Source: Azolla caroliniana
Taxonomy: Eukaryota > Polypodiophyta
NCBI GenBank assembly: GCA_043228905.1
Contig: JBHGNT010000001.1
Coordinates: 1-64,000, forward strand
Length of the DNA: 64,000 bases
Direction: 5' to 3'
Shown: piece after piece, positions 1 to 10,119 of the stretch
Layout of the letters: each line of letters begins with the position of its first letter
Numbering within the stretch: the first letter of the stretch is position 1
Position numbers and translations under genes: made by a program
Notes under the pieces: generated by a model
Databases searched by the model: none
The model's input: only the letters and a program-made list of their open reading frames with translations
Told to the model about the DNA's origin: nothing

Positions 1-1274
1 AATCCGATATCACACAAGCCAGGTATGAACATTTTAATTTGCTCAAGGGCTCTTCTCAACTCCCTCCTCAAGTTTGCTAATTTTGTTCATGTCTCTCGAC
101 CTGAGTTTCAAAATCTTGGTTTTTTAATTCCATATCATAGCTAGCGTTGTTAGCTTTGATTCGCTTGTTTGAACACAGAAATCCGATATCACACGAGCCA
201 GGTATGAACATTTTAATTTGCTCATGCACTCTTCTCCACTCCCTCCTCAAATTTGCTAATTTCGTCATGTCTCTCGACCTGAGTTTCAAAATCTTGGTTT
301 CTTAATTCCATATAAAGGCTAGCGTTGTTACCTTCGTTTCGCATGTTTGAACACAGAAATCCGATATCACACGAGCTAGGTATGAACATTTTAATTTGCT
401 CAAGGGCAGTTCTCAACTCTCTCCTCAAATTTGCTAATTTCGTCAAGTCTCTCGACCTGAGTTTCAAAATCTTGGTTTTTTAATTCCATATCATAGCTAG
501 CATTGTTAGCTTCGTTTGGCATGTTTGAACACAGAAATCCGATATCACACGAGCCAGGTATGAACATTTTAATTTGCTCAACGGCTCTTCTCAACTCCCT
601 CCTCAAGTTTGCTAATTTTGTTCATGTCTCTCGACCTGAGTTTCGAAATCTTGATTTTTTATTTACATATCATAGCTAGCGTTGTTAGCTTCGATTCGCA
701 TGTTTGAACACAAAAATCCGATTTCACACGAGCCAGGTATGAACATTTTAATTTACTCACGCGCTCTTCTCCACTGCCTCCTCAAATTTGCTAATTTCGT
801 CATGTCTCTCGACCTGAGTTTCAAAATTATAATTTTTCAACTTAAAATCATAGGTAGCGTTGTTAGCTTCGATTCGCATGTTTGAACACAGAAATCAGGG
901 ATCACACGAGCTAGGTATAAACATTTTAATTTACTCACGGGCTCTTCTCAACTCCCTCCTCAAATTTGCTAATTTCTTCATGTCTCTCGACTTGAGTTTG
1001 AAAACCTTGATTGTATTATTCCATATCATAGCTAGCGTTGTTAGCTTTGATTCGCATGTTTGAACACAAAAATCCGATATCACACGAGCCAGGTATGAAC
1101 ATTTTAATTTACTAACGAGCTCTTCTCAACTCCCTCCTCAAATTTGCTAATTTCTTCATCTCGCTCGTCCTAAGTTTCAAAATCTTGATTTTTTAATTGC
1201 ATATCATAGCTAGCGTTGTTAGCTTTGATTCGCATGTTTGAACACAAAAATCCGATATCACACGAGCCAGGTCT
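1..1274. repeat. Tandem satellite, about 178-bp unit (subfamily 1)
   Basis: Seven full units and a partial eighth start with AATCCGATATCACAC or a close variant at 1, 180, 358, 536, 715, 893, 1071 and 1249, giving spacings of 178-179 bp. Each unit also carries a conserved 'ctcctcaaatttgctaatt' block and a 'catatcatagctagcgttg' block. The array already starts at base 1, so it probably extends left of the window. Short open frames on both strands repeat from unit to unit and shift frame because 178 is not a multiple of three, so they are not genes. A period near one nucleosome repeat is common in plant satellites; a centromeric role is only inference. Confidence 0.9.
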
Positions 1275-2010
1275 AAAATCCGATATCAGATAAGGAAGGT
1301 ATGAACTTTTTTATTCAGTAAGGTGCTCTAATTAATCGCTCTCTGATTTCTGCCACAACCCTAGTTTTTCCTTCATGTCTCTTGCTCTTAAATTCGAAAT
1401 TCAGATTTTATCACCTATTTGAACTCTAAAATCCAATATCATACTAGGAAGATATGAGCTTTCTGATTCAGTTAGGCGCTTTTGTCTCTCCCTAAATGAT
1501 TTCTACCACAACTTTAGTTTTTCCTTCATGTCTCTCGCTCTAAATTTCAAAATTCAAATTTTATCACGCCATATCATAGCCCACTTCGTTAGCTTTGATT
1601 CACTTATTTGAACTCTAAAATCCGATATAATACGAGGAAGGTATGAGCTTTCTTATTCACTCAGGCGCTCTTGTGTCTCCTTGCATGATTTCTACCACAA
1701 CTTTACTTTTTCCTTCATGTCTCTAGCTCTTAATTTCGAAATACAGATTTTATCACGCCATATCATAGCCAACTTCAATAGCTTTGATTCACTATTTGAA
1801 CTCTAAAATCCGATATCATACGAGGAAGATATGACCTTTCTGATTTAGTTAGGTGTTCTAGTTAATCCCTATATGATTTCTGCCACAACTTTATTTTTCC
1901 ATCATGTCTCTGGCTCTAAATTTCAAAATTCAGATATTATCACGCCATATCATAGCCTACTTCATTAGCTTTGATTCACTTAGCTTTGGTTCACCTATTT
2001 GAACTCTAAC
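1275..2010. repeat. Related tandem repeat, subfamily 2 (about 188-bp unit)
   Basis: Units begin with AAAATCCGATATC-like starts at 1275, 1428, 1617 and 1805 (spacings 153, 189 and 188 bp; the first is shortened). They share the start motif and the 'ggtatgag/aac' segment with subfamily 1 but differ in the middle, which has 'tttctaccacaact' and 'cacgccatatcatagcc' instead. The switch between subfamilies falls inside the shared start motif at 1270-1280, which suggests unequal recombination between two related units. Confidence 0.85.
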
Positions 2011-2028
2011 ATTGGTTATCTAAAACAG

Positions 2029-2482
2029 GCACAAGAATTGAAGGAAGCCAAGGAGGAGGAATACGAGATGAAGGACATGTCCAAAGAAGGCGAAAGGCGC
2101 GCTCCAACTAACAAAGCGGTTGCAACTGCCGCTCATGCTAATGGGAAAATCTTTTTTGCCAATTGAAAAGTTACATTAGATTCCATGGCTATTATTAAAC
2201 TAAAGTGTGAGTTCAATTGTGTTGCGCAACAAATTCCTCTAAACAGTCGGAAGTTGCTCCCGTTTCCAAGAAATCACAAGCTGCTTCCAAACCACCAACT
2301 GTAGCTCCTCTAGTGGTGAGTTTATTTTGTATGGATTGCATGCATGGTAACACGATGTTTAAATGTTCTTCTGATTTACCCTAGGTTGACATTTGTTTTG
2401 ATTGTCTTGCAGTCTGTAGAAAGAAACTATGATGGTTTTGGCTTGAGCTCGCGTGATCGTTTGGCTGCATATAATAATGGAG
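2029..2482 (+). pseudogene. Exon-like fragments of an unrecognised gene
   Basis: Two stretches look like spliced exons. The first, 2247-2315, is preceded by AACAG and followed by GTGAGT. The second, 2413-2482, is preceded by CTTGCAG and followed by GTAATC. Joined, they read in one frame as SEVAPVSKKSQAASKPPTV.. and then ..ERNYDGFGLSSRDRLAAYNNG. A third coding-like stretch at 2029-2161 (AQELKEAKEEEYEMKDMSK..) follows an AG and ends in a stop without a clear donor. No start codon, downstream exon or known domain was found. Part of this segment is copied directly and inverted at 2735-2980. Most likely a displaced gene fragment, but a real gene with unusual exons cannot be excluded. Confidence 0.3.
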
Positions 2483-2980
2483 GTAATCACAATTGTTAAT
2501 CTTGCAGCATCATATGTTAGAATATATGCCCATCTAATGTGGGGAAATGAACACATCACGTAGAAGTATGCAGGGGGTTTGTGAATAGGATGTAATGCAC
2601 AACAATTGGCTTTGATTGGGTCTCAACATATGTTTTTTTTAATATTAAGACATTGTATGTTACTCTAATTTATTATTGTCAACAATAGGGTTTAGGGTTT
2701 AGGGGTTTAGGGTGAGATAATTGTCAACAATAGGAAATCACAAGCTATTTCCAAACCACCACCTATGGCTCCTCCAGTGCTGAGTTTATTTAGGTGGAAA
2801 GCATACTACTACGTGATGTGTTCTTTCCCCCACATTAGATGGGCATATATTCTAACATACGATGATGCAGGATTAGCAATTGTCATTACCACCATTATTA
2901 TATGCAGCCAAACACTCACGCAGGCTCAAGCCAAGACCATCATCATCGCTTTCTACAAAGTGCAAGAACAAGGATAGATT
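2265..2980. repeat. Direct plus inverted duplication
   Basis: Bases 2735-2800 copy 2268-2330 in direct orientation (gaaatcacaagct..ccaaaccaccacc). Bases about 2803-2970 are the reverse complement of about 2400-2575; both contain cacattagatgggcatatat and atatgcagccaaac in the appropriate orientation. The duplicated piece includes the exon-like segment at 2413-2482. Copies have diverged by scattered substitutions. Confidence 0.85.
2675..2734 (+). repeat. Interstitial telomere-like repeat flanked by a 15-bp direct repeat
   Basis: Bases 2686-2712 read TAGGG TTTAGGG TTTAGGGG TTTAGGG, the plant telomere unit. It is bracketed by attgtcaacaatagg at 2675-2689 and again at 2720-2734. The block sits exactly between the two arms of the local duplication. 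Confidence 0.8.
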
Positions 2981-3202
2981 CTTGACGTTGTTGATAATGT
3001 GTAGCTAGGCCTCATATTTATTGCCAGACCTAAGGCCCCCAAGCAAGTTCACACTTTGCCTTAATGGGTTGTCTCAATCCCAAGTATTAAAACTAATCCT
3101 TCCCTTCTTTACACTCTCGTTTAACCCTCACACATTATCCACGTGTATAGAATACTACGGTACAATCTTGCCACGGGATATTATATGGTCATGCCCGTAA
3201 CA
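2975..3202 (-). repeat. LTR-like dispersed repeat, copy 1
   Basis: Read on the minus strand from 3202 it starts TGTTACGGGCATGACC, passes ccacgtggataatgtgtgaggg and ends near an (a/t)ATAAATATGAGGCCTAGCTA block at about 3004-3025. The same order of motifs occurs on the plus strand at 38723-38940, so this is a dispersed repeat with an LTR-like TG start. No internal region or certain right end was found, and no convincing target duplication flanks it. Confidence 0.5.
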
Positions 3203-3845
3203 AATACCCTTTCAAATTCAACAAAGAGATTATGGAAGGCAAAATAATCACTAACTGGAACCCTACAACTACGAGGATTGTGTCTTTTTCCATGACACCT
3301 TCCACAATGTTTTTCTTTATTCTCTACAACCCTTACGTGTATGTATTCGGATTTTGGGTGTTAATGACATGTGCATGTGACTAGTAGTAACATGCCTCCA
3401 ATAATATTATCATGCATCAAAATGATTTACATTGGTTCCTGGTAAGTGTCATGATATAGTTGCAATGAATATGAGTTCAGTGCATAAGATTGCAAACATT
3501 ATTTTTGAAACAAAATAGCAATTGATACATGTGCAATTCTACGAGCATACTAGGATTAGATTCTAGTATATTTTAACAACCATCACACTTGTGTGGTTTT
3601 TCCTATTCATCTTGATTTGGTAGATCGTAGATGATGTGTCGGGCTTCAAATGGGTGTTTTTGGAAAAATTGTCATGGTACCTTGGAGAGGTAAGCGTACA
3701 TAGGTAGTGGTTGGTAGTCCAGCGGCCCCAAAATTGTGTGTGAAATGTTTGGGGTTTTCTTCGGTGGGTTTACATACATATTTGTGATGAAGGAGACAGA
3801 GACGGAGACGCTGCTCTTTCTCGCCACTGGCCAGGCCCATACTGG
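3203..3845. other. Intergenic, no gene seen; upstream region of the next gene
   Basis: AT-rich sequence with short chance frames only. The last 200 bases are the likely promoter and 5' leader of the two-exon gene that follows; no convincing TATA box was singled out. Confidence 0.4.
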
Positions 3846-5410
3846 ATGGACATACATACTAAGTATATTACGCAAATGTTACCTGTCGCAACCGTTTCCA
3901 GCGGGAGGAAAAAGGCGGCTATGCAGGACTCAACCCTATCAGTAGCCCCGTCGTCATCACCATCTCCAGCTCCATCTCCATCTCCAGCTCCATCTCCATC
4001 ACCATCAACGACGAGAGGAGGAGGAGGAGGAGGAGGAGGAGGAGGAGCAGTGGCTGGTGGCCATCCTCATCCTAATGATAATGCTGCCCAACAATCAGAA
4101 GAAGAACAGTTTAGCAGGAGGAGGGCCTCTGTAGAGGCTGAAGTGTATCGAATGAAACAGCTCCCCGTGGCCAGCAATTATGCTGCCCATCGACTCCGTG
4201 TCCTTGGAAAAGTCATCCACCTCCTCTCTCTACCCCCAAAGGTATGCATGTCCTCTAAAACTATAGTACTGTGCATCTTGAGGTAGTTCTTTTACGCATC
4301 TCCTCTTTATGCTAATGCCCATCGTCTTTTCTGTAGTATTGAAAACGATCATGGATTTTGAATGCCACATGGAATGTGTTGTCTCATGAGCAATTCCTCT
4401 AATGTGTTTTCTTTCTTCAATCTTATGTCATATGATCAATCCAAGGCATGCATTGATTTGTTGTGTACAATTCATGTCAACTTCATGCCTATATGTATTA
4501 TCGATCTTTTCAAATTTGGGGATCTGTCCTTAATTTCAAATCTAAGACATCATTTTTTGCAAGTCCATAGTTGATGAATATAGGTCCTCTGCTTTCTGTA
4601 AAGAGTCTCCAATGTGTTGATGAATAAGGCTCGATTGAGAAACTTGTGATTTCTACCTGCATATGTCCAATCTGTGCAACCATACCACCAATGCTGAAGA
4701 CCTTTCTTTCATTAGCATATTCAGAAAAGTGCAGATGTAAGATCTCTGAAGGAATTGGCCTTAACTAACCTGAAAATATGACACCACAACCTCATGTAGA
4801 ATGCAGCCACCTCATATGTATATTTATCGGTGTCTTTCCTCATTAATCTCTGCCATGTGTATATGTATAAGTAGTGAATATGTCTTCCTAACCCTTTGTG
4901 ACATCTCATTTTCATGCTTGGCATCTGCTTACATTGAATACATAACATTCAATGTTATCTTCGATCATCTCATTGGGCCAATCCAAATAACTGGCTCTAA
5001 TCATGTTTCATAAACATAATCTGCACTAGATTCCCATTCACAATAGTGCTGATGTATCAAATAACATGATTAAATAGGAAATTCTAATTGTCTTTTCAAA
5101 ACTTAACTTCCATCAAAAGCACTCTGATGTAATTGTTCCAGTAATAATTTGAAGAGTCAATATTTAGGGACCAAGTAGAATGTATAAGGGAGAAAATGTG
5201 AAAACTATGTGAGATGGTACCGGTGCAAGATGTCCAAGAACAGATATTGCCTGATTCTTTAAATGGGTTCATGATTTTGATGCTTCAGGATAGTATGGGC
5301 TACAATTGAACATTGTTTTGTGATTACTAAAATGCATATGTTCTGTGCAGACAAGAACATTGTCAGAGGCTGAAGAGTTGGAGCTTCTATTTTCAAGTCT
5401 CTCTTTGTAG
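3846..5410 (+). CDS. Small two-exon conserved-type protein, unknown function
   Basis: Exon 1 is 3846-4241 (donor AAG|GTATGC) and exon 2 is 5351-5410 (acceptor TGTGCAG|ACAAG), joined in phase 0. The start may instead be the ATG at 3921 (MQDSTLSVAPSS..). The product has a Ser-Pro-Ala low-complexity stretch, a run of ten glycines, and a charged, helix-prone C-terminal part of about 70 residues (..RRRASVEAEVYRMKQLP.., ..ASNYAAHRLRVLGKVIHLL..). The last exon adds TRTLSEAEELELLFSSLSL and a stop. From the first ATG it is 151 residues, from the second 126. The ordered C-terminal half with a conserved-looking acidic end supports a real gene. I do not recognise the family and assign no function. The intron is 1109 bp and holds no clear element. 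Confidence 0.6.
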
Positions 5411-5649
5411 ACTGACACTAGGCTTTACTGGAGTTACTAGCGTGTGTTATGTTGACTCATGCATGAAGCTATCAAACGGTGTGCTTATGAACTGCCCATA
5501 CTTATCTGGTAGTGTTTTCTGGCTATCTTGTTTGTATATGAATTCATATTAACATCGGAACTGGTTTTTTGCTTATATTTTATCCCTATGATTCACCATG
5601 TTTGCTTTGTATTGTGAATGATATACCATGCATAGCTTCAATGAAGTGT

Positions 5650-6430
5650 ATTTAGTGTGTCTTAAAAAATTGCACGTGAGAGATATATTAAGGTCTACTA
5701 GAGGCCAATATTGGCCTATGAGACAAATCATGATTACAAATATGGGTGAATTCCTAAAGCTCCATGATCATTATCTGAATGCAAATGGTGAATGATTTTT
5801 GAGATGGTTTAGGAATATGAACTGCATATAGTATGAGAGTAATGGTAACTGGACTTCATATCTAAGGTTGGTTGGTGTGGTGAAATGATGCTATGATGAA
5901 GTTAAACAAGTGCAGTTGGGTGTCCTTGTGCGGATCGTACTTGACAAGCAGTTATCTTCATAGTTTAGTGATGATATGGCCGATATGCCTTATATCCTAG
6001 TACCCAATGTATCCTTCATTGTCAGCATTTTTCTGCTTGCTCTATTGTGACACCTTGACATGTTATTAGAGGAGGTAAAGAGCTATGGAAGAAAATCGGT
6101 GATGTGCAATTGTCGTTGCATCCTGCATGCTAATGTAAGGGTTGATGCCCTATGCTTTTGAAGCTGAAGCAATATTTGGCCAAACAATCATGTGTTAGCC
6201 TTCTCCATCACTTGTCAATGTCATTGGGGAGGGTAGTGTACTTTCTTATGTGCTTGACTTATACAAATTGTCCTTGCTTTCGATCTCTTCTTTACATAAA
6301 TTGCAAATTCTTTCAGCTATAGGTATGCAAAGAGCTGGTCTTACTTCAATCTCTAGTTGACGGGAGGAAAGTCTGAGTCAGGTTGTTTCTTTGTGAGCAC
6401 TATGGGTCATGTAGACGCACATATACCTCG
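5650..6430 (-). mobile_element. Degenerate LINE 3' fragment
   Basis: The stretch 5660-5740 (gaggccaatattggcctatgag and following) matches the 3' ends of the LINE copies at 11.0 and 11.7 kb. Bases about 6260-6430 align with 12430-12590, which encodes the zinc-binding tail of a LINE reverse transcriptase on the minus strand (shared ttgcaaattctttc and aatgaatccatcctct). All frames are broken. It begins about 240 bp after the stop codon of the two-exon gene. Confidence 0.6.
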
Positions 6431-6889
6431 GTTTCTTAATGAATCCATCCTCTTAAAAGTTCATGAAATAGTCATTGTAGCTGGCCAGCTTTGGGGGAGT
6501 GGCTCCCTTCATGTATGCCAAGTCTTTTGGGAATAGAGCTGCCATAGATGTTGCTGCAATACTTTGTTCCTTTCATCATTTGGGAGAGGGGTGCAATATC
6601 AAAACAGTGGCAAGCTCTTGATGTTGAGGCCATTGTTGTTGCACCACTTCATCACCTATGAGTACCATGACCCTTCTGTGTTTTGTTGTTGCCATTTGCA
6701 TTGATGTTTCAAAAGCCTTACATGTAATTCTATGAAGTTCACATTATGGATTAATGCTTCTACCATCATGGGGGGTGTTGCCAACTCAGCACAGATGATC
6801 TAGTGCAGGGTGGATGCTTTGCTATATATCATTTGTGAGTACGTCATTATTAGATGTAATCAATTATCAACCCCAAGTTACTAGTTTAT
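6431..6889. other. No gene seen
   Basis: AT-rich sequence with no long frame and no repeat recognised by eye, lying between the LINE fragment and the 3' LTR of the copia element. Confidence 0.35.
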
Positions 6890-7156
6890 AAAAGAGATGT
6901 GATGGCATAGTTGGTTGCTCCAAAACACCAAAGGAGTGGGATGCTGTGTGAGGAGAGAGAAAGTTGAGAAAACTGTGAAGAAAAATGGATAGGAAGCCCT
7001 AGTCGCTAAAAGTCCCTATCTCATTATGAGAGATTTGGGACCAATTCTTATTGATAAGTAATGTAAACGCTTATAAACCCCCAAATTGGGGGCAAAAAAT
7101 ATACTAAAAATATGTTTGGAAAACTCTCACATGGAAGGATCAAAATATCCCCAACA
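6890..7156 (-). repeat. 3' LTR of the 6.9-9.5 kb copia element
   Basis: About 267 bp. It matches 9255-9545 with many substitutions and a gap. The minus strand starts TGTTGGGGATATTTTG next to the polypurine tract. Confidence 0.75.
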
Positions 7157-7166
7157 ACCCTCCCAC

Positions 7167-8707
7167 TTAAAAGGCCAAGGAGGCTCCTTTAAGCGAAGTA
7201 ACTCCCACCATCTGTATACATGGTTGATGTTGTGCCTTGGGTTGACACTTTGTGAGAGCATCTACAAGATCCTGTGAAGTATTGACCTTGATCAAAGTGA
7301 TTAAGCCATCATCGAGAACCTCTATGATGAACTGGTATCTCACATCAATATGCTTTGTACGAGCATGAAACGTTGCATTCTTTGCAAAACATATCGCACT
7401 TTGGCTATTGCATCCAAGAATAGGTACCTTTTCAGGCATCCCAAACTCACTGCACAAGTGGGCTAACCAAATGACTTCTTGGCCATCATCTCGAACCTCT
7501 ATGATGAAGTGGTATCTCACATCAATATGCATTGTACGAGCGTAAAACGTTGCATTCTTTTTGGGCATCCCAAACTCATTACATAAGTGTGCTAACCAAA
7601 TGGCTTCTTTGGAAGCCTCTGTAGTAGATAGTGCAACTGTCCTCTAAAGTCTAGAGCACCATGAAATAGCTCCACTTGCAAGGGTGTATACATAGCCACT
7701 TGTGAACTTGCATGTATCCACATCACCTACCATTTCTGAATCACAAAATCCTTTTAGCTCTAATGTACACTTCCCATAACATAGGCATTTACCTTTGGTC
7801 CCTTTCAAAATAGATTTGATTTCCTATCAATGAGCTCTACCAGGATTAGCCATGGAGCTGCCAACAACTCTGATTGCATGAGCAATGTCTGGATGAGTGG
7901 AAACCATAGCATACATAAGTGAACCACATGCTGATGCATATGGAACATTCTTCATGTAATTGGCTGCATCATTATCTTTGGGATAGTCATCCTTGGAAAG
8001 CTTAACATGTGGCTGCAGTGGCATTGCAAGAGGCTTAGGATCAGCCACATTAAATCTGTCCAGCACTTTTTGAATGTACTTTTCTTGGGATAATTACAAA
8101 GTAGATTGCTGCCTATCTCGTTTTATTCACATACCAAGAATATGCTCAGCTTCCCCAAGGTCTTTCATTGAGAATGCAGAGTTCAGCTTTTGTTTTAGAG
8201 CATTCAGAGTGCTCATTTTCTTCCCAGATAGCAGCATATCATCTACATACAATACGAGAATAATTGGGTTGCCATCTTCATCCTTTTTAGTGTACAAAGT
8301 GTGGTTTGCATGGCTTCATTTGAACCCATGTTTGAGCATAAATGCATCATCAAACTTCTTATACCATTGTCTGGCGGCTTGTTTTAACCCATATAAGCTC
8401 CTTTCAGCTTGCATACCAGATGCACGTTTCCAGGAATGGCATATCCTTTTGGTTGTTTCATGTATAGCTCTTCATCTAAATCACCATGCAAAAAGGTTGT
8501 TTTAACATCGATTTGGAAGAATTCCAAATCCAAGGTGGCTATGAGATCAAACAAGACATGTGGTATGGTCATCTTAATCACTGTAGAGAAAACCTCTTGG
8601 AAATCAATGCCTTCTTTTTGGGCATACCCCTTAGCAACTAGCCTTGCCTTATACATGGGTTTGCCATCAACAATTTTGATTTTGTATATCCACATGTTTG
8701 GAATGGC
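7167..8707 (-). pseudogene. Copia reverse transcriptase and RNase H remnant
   Basis: On the minus strand 8695-8400 encodes reverse-transcriptase motifs (KARLVAKGYAQKEGIDFQEV, TTFLHGDLDEELYMKQPKGY). Bases 8066-7827 encode the connection region (NVPYASACGSLMYAMVSTHPDI). Bases 7568-7167 encode the RNase H end (ARTKHIDVRYQFIIEV, DLVDALTK). The frame is lost between these parts, and the polymerase YVDD site is only partly readable near 8250. The RNase H segment ending in HARTKHIDVRY occurs twice with a spacing of about 178 bp (near 7303 and 7481), a local tandem duplication. Confidence 0.85.
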
Positions 8708-8712
8708 CTTAC

Positions 8713-9039
8713 TGTAGAAAAATCAGGGATCTAGACTAACTCTCATACAGCAAGATCACTTAGAAGACTTAAGAGAATATCAGTAGATTAGGGAAAAACG
8801 AGCACACTTATTACAAAGATGTAGAATCTGATTTATATAACCAGTTTCTACAGGACTTATAGACCCAACAGTTACTATATTAGGTTCACACTATTATAGC
8901 TATATTCACACCTAACAACTACCTAACTAGGTTCAAACTATTCTAAGTGTGTTCACACCCAACAGTTACTTAACTGGGTTCACACTATTATAACAATGTT
9001 CACACCAAAGCTTTTATAGGATACACGTTAAGTGTAACA
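8713..9039 (-). mobile_element. Solo LTR inserted into copia reverse transcriptase
   Basis: Read on the minus strand it starts TGTTACACTTAACG and ends TTTTTCTACA, 327 bp. It is flanked by the 5-bp direct repeat CTTAC (8708-8712 and 9040-9044 on plus). Removing it rejoins the copia frame from ..ELPKG.. into ..AIPNMWIYKIKI.. A TATATAAAT box lies at about 8833-8841. Three back-to-back 47-bp repeats sit in its 5' half. No internal coding part is present, as expected of an LTR left by recombination. Confidence 0.85.
8864..9004. repeat. Three tandem 47-bp repeats in the solo LTR
   Basis: Units start at 8864, 8911 and 8958 (cccaacagttact.. / cctaacaactacc.. / cccaacagttact..) and are each exactly 47 bp. 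They lie upstream of the TATA box on the minus strand, where retroelement LTRs often carry repeated enhancer units. Confidence 0.85.
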
Positions 9040-9254
9040 CTTACAACCTTTGGGCAACTCAACCAAATCCCAAGTATCATTTGCATGCAAGGCTTTTATC
9101 TATTATTGCATGGGTAACTCCTACTTCTTGTGCTCATATAGTTTTGCCTCTTTATAAGTGAGAGGCTCACCCTCATCTGATAACATAATCTAATGTATAG
9201 AGAGGGGTCATATCTATTCACTTGCCTCCTAGGACGTGTAGATCTAATACCAGT

Positions 9255-9545
9255 TGAAAGAGATGTGATGGCGTGGCCGGTTGCTCCAAAACACCAATGG
9301 AGTGGGTTGCGGTGTGAGGAAAGAGAAAGTTGAGAAAACTATGAAGAAAATGGATAGCAAGCTCTAGCCGCTAAAAGTCCCTATCTCATTATGAGAGATT
9401 TTGGGACCAATTCTTATTGATAAGTGACTTGTGGGTCATTTGGGCATGTTCACACATGGCCAATATAACCCCTAAATTGGAGCAAAAATATAGTAAAAAT
9501 ATGTCTAGAAAATGCGTGCATAGAAGGGTCAAAATATACAAAAAG
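9255..9545 (-). repeat. 5' LTR of the 6.9-9.5 kb copia element
   Basis: Pairs with 6890-7156. On the minus strand it ends ..CTCTTTCA followed by ACTGGTATTAG, the primer-binding site. Confidence 0.75.
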
Positions 9546-9760
9546 GAGTCCTTGGAGTCTTTATCCCTACCAGTTTATCCCCACATGCATTCTTAGAGTA
9601 CACATTTTGTGATAGCATCCCAAATGAGGAGTAGCAATTCTGTAACCTAATGAGATGGGTTAATAAGGTGTCAATGCTAGAGATGAGTAGGGAAAAATGT
9701 ATTTGGGAAAGAGAGAAGTAGGGTAATGGGATTGACTAGTCAAGTCGGCTAGAAGAATAT

Positions 9761-10007
9761 GCACGAGCTTGTATCTATGGAACTAGGTCATATTAAATGA
9801 CTAAGGTTTATCCCCACTACTTTCAATTGACTTGCACATTTAATGCAATGATATTCTTTGGTGGCAAGTCAAGATGTACTTAGTCTTAAAATATGTACCA
9901 TTAAGTATTATCTAGCACGAGCTTGTATCTATGGAACTAGGTCATATTAAATGACTAAGGTTTATCCCCACTACTTTCAATTGACTTGCACATTTAATGC
10001 AATGATA
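9761..10007. repeat. 93-bp direct duplication, period 154
   Basis: The block from gcacgagcttgtatctatgg to taatgcaatgata occurs at 9761-9853 and 9915-10007 with no difference that I can see, separated by 61 bp. A TATA-like agtataaatatcc follows at about 10021. No gene is visible in 9546-10120. Confidence 0.85.
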
Positions 10008-10119
10008 AGAACAAACATAGAGTATAAATATCCACTCTCTTTCTCTTACACAACTACTCTGACTTTTATTTTTGTCAACTAATCCAAATCCTATCTAATT
10101 AAGGTGTGAACGAACAAGA

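Larger units (their letters stand above)
6890..9545 (-). mobile_element. Decayed Ty1/copia retrotransposon with both LTRs
   Basis: Two direct copies of an LTR lie at about 6890-7156 (3' LTR) and 9255-9545 (5' LTR), sharing agagatgtgatggc, ctccaaaacaccaa and ctatctcattatgagag. Immediately inside the 5' LTR the minus strand reads TGGTATTAGA, a primer-binding site of the initiator-Met type. Inside the 3' LTR is a purine tract (AAGTGGGAGGG) next to TGTTGGGG. Gag, protease and integrase are gone: coding starts in the linker before reverse transcriptase (..SDEGEPLTYKEA..). A separate solo LTR interrupts the reverse transcriptase, and the RNase H end is partly duplicated. Non-autonomous and old. Confidence 0.85.

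Noticed and set aside
77-606. Minus-strand frames of 68-81 codons in the first 600 bases that resemble each other
   Set aside because: They are translations of successive satellite units and shift frame with the 178-bp period, not a protein family.
1-2010. CRISPR-like repeat array
   Set aside because: The whole unit is repeated rather than short repeats with unique spacers, and the surrounding DNA is plant nuclear.
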